Source: Tagetes erecta (Eukaryota > Streptophyta > Magnoliopsida > Asterales > Asteraceae). Taken from it: 64,000 bases of DNA. Positions within the stretch are counted from its first letter, which is position 1. Each line of letters begins with the position of its first letter. The DNA lies in NCBI GenBank assembly GCA_030867185.1, contig CM061497.1:35825517-35889516 (forward strand), read 5' to 3'. A program made the translations under genes and the position numbers. Positions 59,443 through 64,000 of this stretch are shown here, piece after piece. The notes under the pieces are model-generated. The model was not told the DNA's origin and made no database searches. It saw nothing but the letters and a program-made list of their open reading frames with translations.

Positions 59443-61503
59443 ATGAAACTAGCTCACAAGAACAAATCGCTGCCTTTTTTCCTCACTCCATCAATTTTAA
59501 AACAATCACCAATAACCCCAAAATGCAACTCCACTTCAACTCTTCAACACCACACAAACAACAATTACGAACAAACTCTCGTAGAAGCATTAAAATCATC
59601 TTCTTCCCATTCCACCCCTCTTCTTCTCGGCCAACATCTTCACTGCCACATCCTCAAACACGGCCATGACTCCAACATCTTCATTCGTAACACCTTGATC
59701 AGTTTATATGCAAAGTTTGGTTCCATTAATGATGCAGAATCAATGTTTGTTAATGGGTTTCGATCGGATCGTGTTACGTGTAACATAATGCTTGCTGGGT
59801 ATGTTAAATTTGGGCGTTTGGATGACGCGCGCCAACTGTTTGATAAAATGCCTGGGAAAAATAGTATTTCGTTTACCACGATTATAATGGGGTTGGGTCA
59901 GAATGGGTATTGGTATGATGTGGTTCATGTTTTTAATGAAATGCGGTCGTTGGGTTTGGTTCCGAATGAAGTGACGTTGTCGAGTGTGTTGTCGTCATAT
60001 GCACATGTTTCTGGGGAGAAAGTTGGTGAAATGCTTCATGCGTTGGTTGTTAAATCTGGGCTTCAAGAGTTTAATCTTGTGGTGACTAATCTTGTTCATT
60101 TGTATTGCGCGATGTCATGTTTGGATTATGCGAGAGTTTTGTTTGATGGGATGTCGGAGAGGAATATAGTTTCGTGGAATGTGATGTTGAATGGATACTC
60201 AAAGGCTAGATTGATTGGATTTGCACGAGAACTGTTTGATAAAATGCCTCAAAGAGATGTGGTTTCTTGGGGCACGATTATAGAATGCGTTTTACATGTT
60301 GAGAATTTGAGTGAAGCTTTGAGATTGTATAGAGAAATGGTGAATTGTGGGATATGTCCTAATGATGTTATGGTGGTGGATATAATATCAGTTTGTGGAC
60401 AAGTAATGGCTTTTGTTGAAGGTCAACAGTTTCATGGTATAAGTGTAAAATTAGGGTTTGATTGCTATGACTTTATTCAATCTACAATTATTCACTTTTA
60501 TGCTGCCTGCCATAATGTTGAACTTGCTCGAGTTCAGTTCGAAATAGGGAGCAAAAACCATCTGCCTTCTTGGAATGCGTTAATATCAGGACTTGTAAGA
60601 AACGGGATGATCGATTCAGCAAGAGAATTATTCAACAAAATACCAAAAAGGGATGTTTTTTCATGGAGTTCAATGATTGCAGGGTATGCACAAACGGGTC
60701 AATCCGATATGGCTTTACAACTGTTTCATCAAATGATAAATAGCGGTATTAAACCAAATGAGGTAACTATGGTGAGCATGCTCTCATCTGTTGCTAATTT
60801 GGGATCACTGCAAGAAGGAAGATGGGCTCATGAGTTCATAATTTGTAACTCAATTCCTGTAAATGATAATCTGAGTGCTGCTATTATTGACATGTATGCG
60901 AAATGTGGGAGCATAAACACTGCATTACAAGTGTTTAATCAGGTCAAACACAACGTGTTGACCATCTCACCATGGAATGCTATTATATGTGGTTTAGCAA
61001 TGCACGGTCATGCAAGATTATCTCTTGAACTGTTTTCAGACTTGTTGACACGCGGTATACAGCTTAATTCCATAACGTTTATTGGAGTGTTAAGTGCGTG
61101 TTGTCATGCTGGATTAGTAGAAGAAGGTGAAAGGCATTTTAAAAGCATGAAAAATGTGTATAACATAGAGCCGAACATCAAGCACTATGGTTGTATTGTG
61201 GATCTTTTGGGTCGTGCAGGGAGGTTAAAAGAAGCAGAGGAGATGATAAACAACATGCCTATGAAAGCAGATGTTGTGATATGGGGCGCATTGTTAGCAG
61301 CGTCAAGAAACTATGGTAATGTTGAAATTGGAGAAAAGGCTGCTGAAAATTTGGCAAATGCAGAACCGTCACACGGTCCAAGTAGAATTATGCTTTCAAA
61401 TCTTTATGCGGATGCAGGGCGTTTGGATGATGCAGCTTTTGTAAGAAAAGAAATGCAAACCCAAAAGTTAACCAGGTCATTTGGTTACAGTGGTGTAATA
61501 TGA
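59443..61503 (+). CDS. MEF18: PLS/E-class PPR protein, mitochondrial editing factor 18-like
   Basis: Single exon, 686 codons. P, L and S motifs run from about residue 75, for example NTLISLYAKFGSINDAESMF, NIVSWNVMLNGYSKARLIGFA and DVFSWSSMIAGYAQTGQSDMA. The protein ends with an E-type domain (about 590-686: MKADVVIWGALLAASRNYGN...) and the terminal FGYSGVI. There is no DYW deaminase, so it would need a partner. GFDCYDFIQSTIIHFYAAC and the overall layout match Arabidopsis At5g19020/MEF18 (about the same length), which is needed for C-to-U editing of mitochondrial nad4. The N-terminus is basic and Ser-rich as in a mitochondrial presequence. Orthology is by pattern memory and was not aligned. 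Confidence 0.88.
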   Translation: MKLAHKNKSLPFFLTPSILKQSPITPKCNSTSTLQHHTNNNYEQTLVEALKSSSSHSTPLLLGQHLHCHILKHGHDSNIFIRNTLISLYAKFGSINDAESMFVNGFRSDRVTCNIMLAGYVKFGRLDDARQLFDKMPGKNSISFTTIIMGLGQNGYWYDVVHVFNEMRSLGLVPNEVTLSSVLSSYAHVSGEKVGEMLHALVVKSGLQEFNLVVTNLVHLYCAMSCLDYARVLFDGMSERNIVSWNVMLNGYSKARLIGFARELFDKMPQRDVVSWGTIIECVLHVENLSEALRLYREMVNCGICPNDVMVVDIISVCGQVMAFVEGQQFHGISVKLGFDCYDFIQSTIIHFYAACHNVELARVQFEIGSKNHLPSWNALISGLVRNGMIDSARELFNKIPKRDVFSWSSMIAGYAQTGQSDMALQLFHQMINSGIKPNEVTMVSMLSSVANLGSLQEGRWAHEFIICNSIPVNDNLSAAIIDMYAKCGSINTALQVFNQVKHNVLTISPWNAIICGLAMHGHARLSLELFSDLLTRGIQLNSITFIGVLSACCHAGLVEEGERHFKSMKNVYNIEPNIKHYGCIVDLLGRAGRLKEAEEMINNMPMKADVVIWGALLAASRNYGNVEIGEKAAENLANAEPSHGPSRIMLSNLYADAGRLDDAAFVRKEMQTQKLTRSFGYSGVI

Positions 61504-63115
61504 CCCGTTAATGTGAACTATAATTTGATTAAAAATACGAACTTTATGGTAAAATTGATGTTGTTGTGAAGTATGTTCTAGAAGGTCACGATCCAGGAGT
61601 TAATTGGGCTTCGTTATATCCAACTTTGCTTGAGTTTTTTTGGGTGCTGATGACAATTTTGTTACTGTCCTGGCTTATGGATCTTGTTATGGGTCTCTGT
61701 AGAGAGAAATAAAAGGGATGACAGTGCGGCTTTACACTTTTGTAAGCATATTTGACGCGCTAAATTGGTTATATAACGAAAAAAATCATAGCTGAACATA
61801 GTTTACAATAAGATGGTAGGTAGGTAAACGGGCAACAAGCTGCGCCATAACCCCCTTAAGATAATATTTGACACGTTTGGCTATACTTTTCTGCTTTTGA
61901 GTGTTCGCGTTGGTGTAACCACACATGTGTTCGTGTAGGGTTTGACCTGCCAACTCACGACCACCACTACCCTATTTATATGTCTATATGCGGATGTGTA
62001 GTTTTAAGGATCATTGACATTGCTATATATATGTTTCTATTTTTTATTTTTAGAAAATGTAAGATATGCATATTCTGTTTTTTTATTACTGTTCTAAGCC
62101 CCACCCACCAAACATGTTTGACTTTTCCTAATTGATGAAGATTGTCAAGTGAAGTTTTCTTCTTTTTGTTTTTGTTTTGTATCAAAACTTTTCATATTCA
62201 AAGCAATGAATTTTCCTGGCAATGAGGGCTTTGTTTTTGTCTAGGCGTAATTTCTAACACGACATGGACCTAACAAGGTTGAGGTTCAAAATAAACGGGT
62301 CGGGGGTAGTTTCATGTCAGGTGGTTGAGTAATTCTATATAAAAGATTGAATGTTAAAAGAGAATGTGTGTTTGGTTCTGTTGTTAAAACACAATTGTTT
62401 TATAGACATTTTTAATTTGATTATGATATGCGAAAAAGTAAATAAATAAGTATTCAAGTTAGACGTGTGTTGTATTCGTTTCTGCCTATGGATACAAGAG
62501 TCATATCTATGTTCATGTGTGTGATACGGTGTGATACGGTTGATGTTCAGCTTCATATGAGAAGAGAAGCACAAGTTTTAGTTGATAATTGGCATAGGTA
62601 AGTTTACAGGAAGTTATGAAGAACTTTACAAAAAACAAATTAGACTTTTTTAAGTACAATGTGTGTGGCTTTGACCTTTAATGGTCAAAATATTGCTCCT
62701 TTAAATGGTCAAAATTAAGTAATTTACTAATATAAAGTTTTCTTTTTTTTTTCCTCCTAAATTTGTGTATTGGTTTACATCTGAATTGTATCTCAATCAG
62801 TATCCATTATGCATGCACACAGATGCTAATAGAACCCAATTTGAACATATCAGAGTCTGAAAAATGATTCGTCTCTCCGTCGCATGGGTGCATCGGAGCT
62901 AGCACAACACACACCACACCACACCACACCCTCACAAGTCAATAACTTCATACCACACCTGACCACACCCTAAGAAGTCAATAACTTCTAAAGATTTGTT
63001 TTCTCAGCATAAAATTAATCTTTGTCTGATCTTAGATTAATCCAATTTAAGATTATCCAAAATTACACAGAAGTTGTTATCAACTTTCCTCTTGTTTTGG
63101 AACAACAAAACACCT
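61504..63115. other. Gene-free interval before the DUF4220 gene
   Basis: No gene supported. It holds the repeat fragment at 61803-61860, an (ACCAC)n-like run at 62905-62930 and AT-rich DNA. Confidence 0.45.
61803..61860 (-). repeat. Second partial copy of the retroposed 3' fragment
   Basis: TTTACAATAA, then a GGTAAACGGGCAACAAG block, then GCGCCATAACCCCC match 51947-51993 closely. On the minus strand it is the extreme 3' end of the same sequence, with no poly-A left. Confidence 0.6.
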
Positions 63116-63123
63116 TATATATA
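63116..63123 (+). promoter_or_regulatory. Probable TATA box of the DUF4220 gene
   Basis: TATATATA about 105 bases before the ATG at 63228, followed by a short AC-rich leader. Confidence 0.4.
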
Positions 63124-63227
63124 CATACATACCCATCATCTCTAATTCTCTTTTATCCAAAACAGCATAATCATACAACCAAATAAAACATTATCGTTCT
63201 TACTCGATTTAACGTTTTTTTAGGAAG

Positions 63228-64000
63228 ATGTTATCCATGAGTGGTAAGTCTTTTCATTTGGCACATCATTCTGCATTTTGTTATTGTAACCAAGAAACAA
63301 CTTGTCTGGTTTGGAACCAAGAAATGACTTTAAAATATATATCCTAAACCCAAAACTGTTTATTTCATAAACCATATATTGCTGGTATAGTTTAGGTCGT
63401 CTTGGATATTTATCTTGCGGCTGACTTGATTGTTGAACTTGTTTCCAGTTATAGGTTTGCTTGCGATCGCTGATCACAGAAAACTATTCCAAGTGGTACC
63501 AGATGATGTTAAAAATATGTGGAACGAGTGGGCTCTACGTGGGCTGATATTAATCAGCCTTGCTTCACAGATCACCTTAATTCTTCTAGGCAACGTTCGT
63601 AAATACAATCCAAGAACACGAGTCAGAATGGCTCTCTGGGTTGCCTACTTATTGGCATACGCAGTTGCATCAGCAGCTCTTGGTGTTATTACTCGAACCG
63701 CGTTAGATGTATGCAACACCTACACCTCTCATTCCCTTTCACAAGTACACAAACTAAACACAAGTGAGCTCATGTCCTTTTGGGCCCCATTTCTCCTCCT
63801 TCACATCGGCTATCCAGATGCAATTACCGCCTTTGCATTGGAAGATAACGAGCTCGCGTTAAGACACTTTCTGGAGATCGTATTTCAGTCAGTAGTAGCT
63901 CTTTACATCCTTTTGTTATCCTGGCCAGGTTGTTCATATCTTCCACAGCTAAGCATACTGGTTTACCTAGCTGGTTTCATCAAGTGTTCAGAACGCATTC
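63228..64000 (+). CDS. DUF4220 multi-pass membrane protein, 5' part (partial)
   Basis: A 16-base coding exon (63228-63243, MLSMS, donor GTAAGT) joins an exon starting at 63449 (acceptor TTTCCAG). It stays open to the right edge, for at least 189 residues in all. The sequence VPDDVKNMWNEWALRGLILISL is the conserved start of the plant DUF4220 family. Three hydrophobic segments follow (about 33-48, 60-80 and 145-160), and then the hallmark FWAPFLLLHIGYPDAITAFALEDNELALRHF region. Family members have several transmembrane segments and a C-terminal DUF594. Their function is unknown. The start is inferred. If exon 1 is wrong, the ATG in KNMWNEW would be used, but that would trim the conserved leader. 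Confidence 0.82.

Overview
This window looks like nuclear DNA of a flowering plant. It has AT-rich intergenic DNA, GT-AG introns, a chloroplast-targeted FtsH protease, a brassinosteroid-signalling kinase, organellar PPR proteins and dense nested plant transposons. The transposon style and the small-intron gene structures fit a eudicot. An Asteraceae-type genome is my guess (inference only).

Left part, 1-5 kb: the 5' part of a Lys/Glu-rich coiled-coil gene (minus strand, running off the left edge), then a decayed Ty1/copia pol fragment with its LTR remnant, then a non-autonomous hAT element with perfect 8-bp target duplications. Between 5 and 11 kb there are no genes, but there are two copies of one tRNA-derived SINE family, one of them with a 15-bp target duplication.

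Transposon belt, 11-41 kb: a 9.0-kb LTR retrotransposon on the minus strand has nearly identical 2.65-kb LTRs and no coding capacity. Each LTR carries a tRNA-like block. Next come a second hAT element, a 1.85-kb imperfect inverted repeat with arms of about 850 bp, a degenerate Gypsy-like leader, and an old LTR element (28333-38209) with a 4.04-kb probable solo LTR nested inside it. A third hAT element and dispersed tRNA-like repeats follow.

Gene island, 42-64 kb: BSK1 (9 exons, plus) converges on chloroplast FTSH5/VAR1-type protease (5 exons, minus). Then come a retroposed fragment, a 2.6-kb terminal-inverted-repeat element with GC-rich stem-loops and transposon-derived ORFs, a P-class PPR gene, a MEF18-like E-class PPR editing factor, and the start of a DUF4220 membrane protein gene cut by the right edge. 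The island holds unrelated housekeeping and signalling genes with no shared pathway, although FTSH5 and the two PPR proteins all act in organelles.

Exon boundaries were worked out by reading splice sites and keeping the frame. No alignment or expression data were available.
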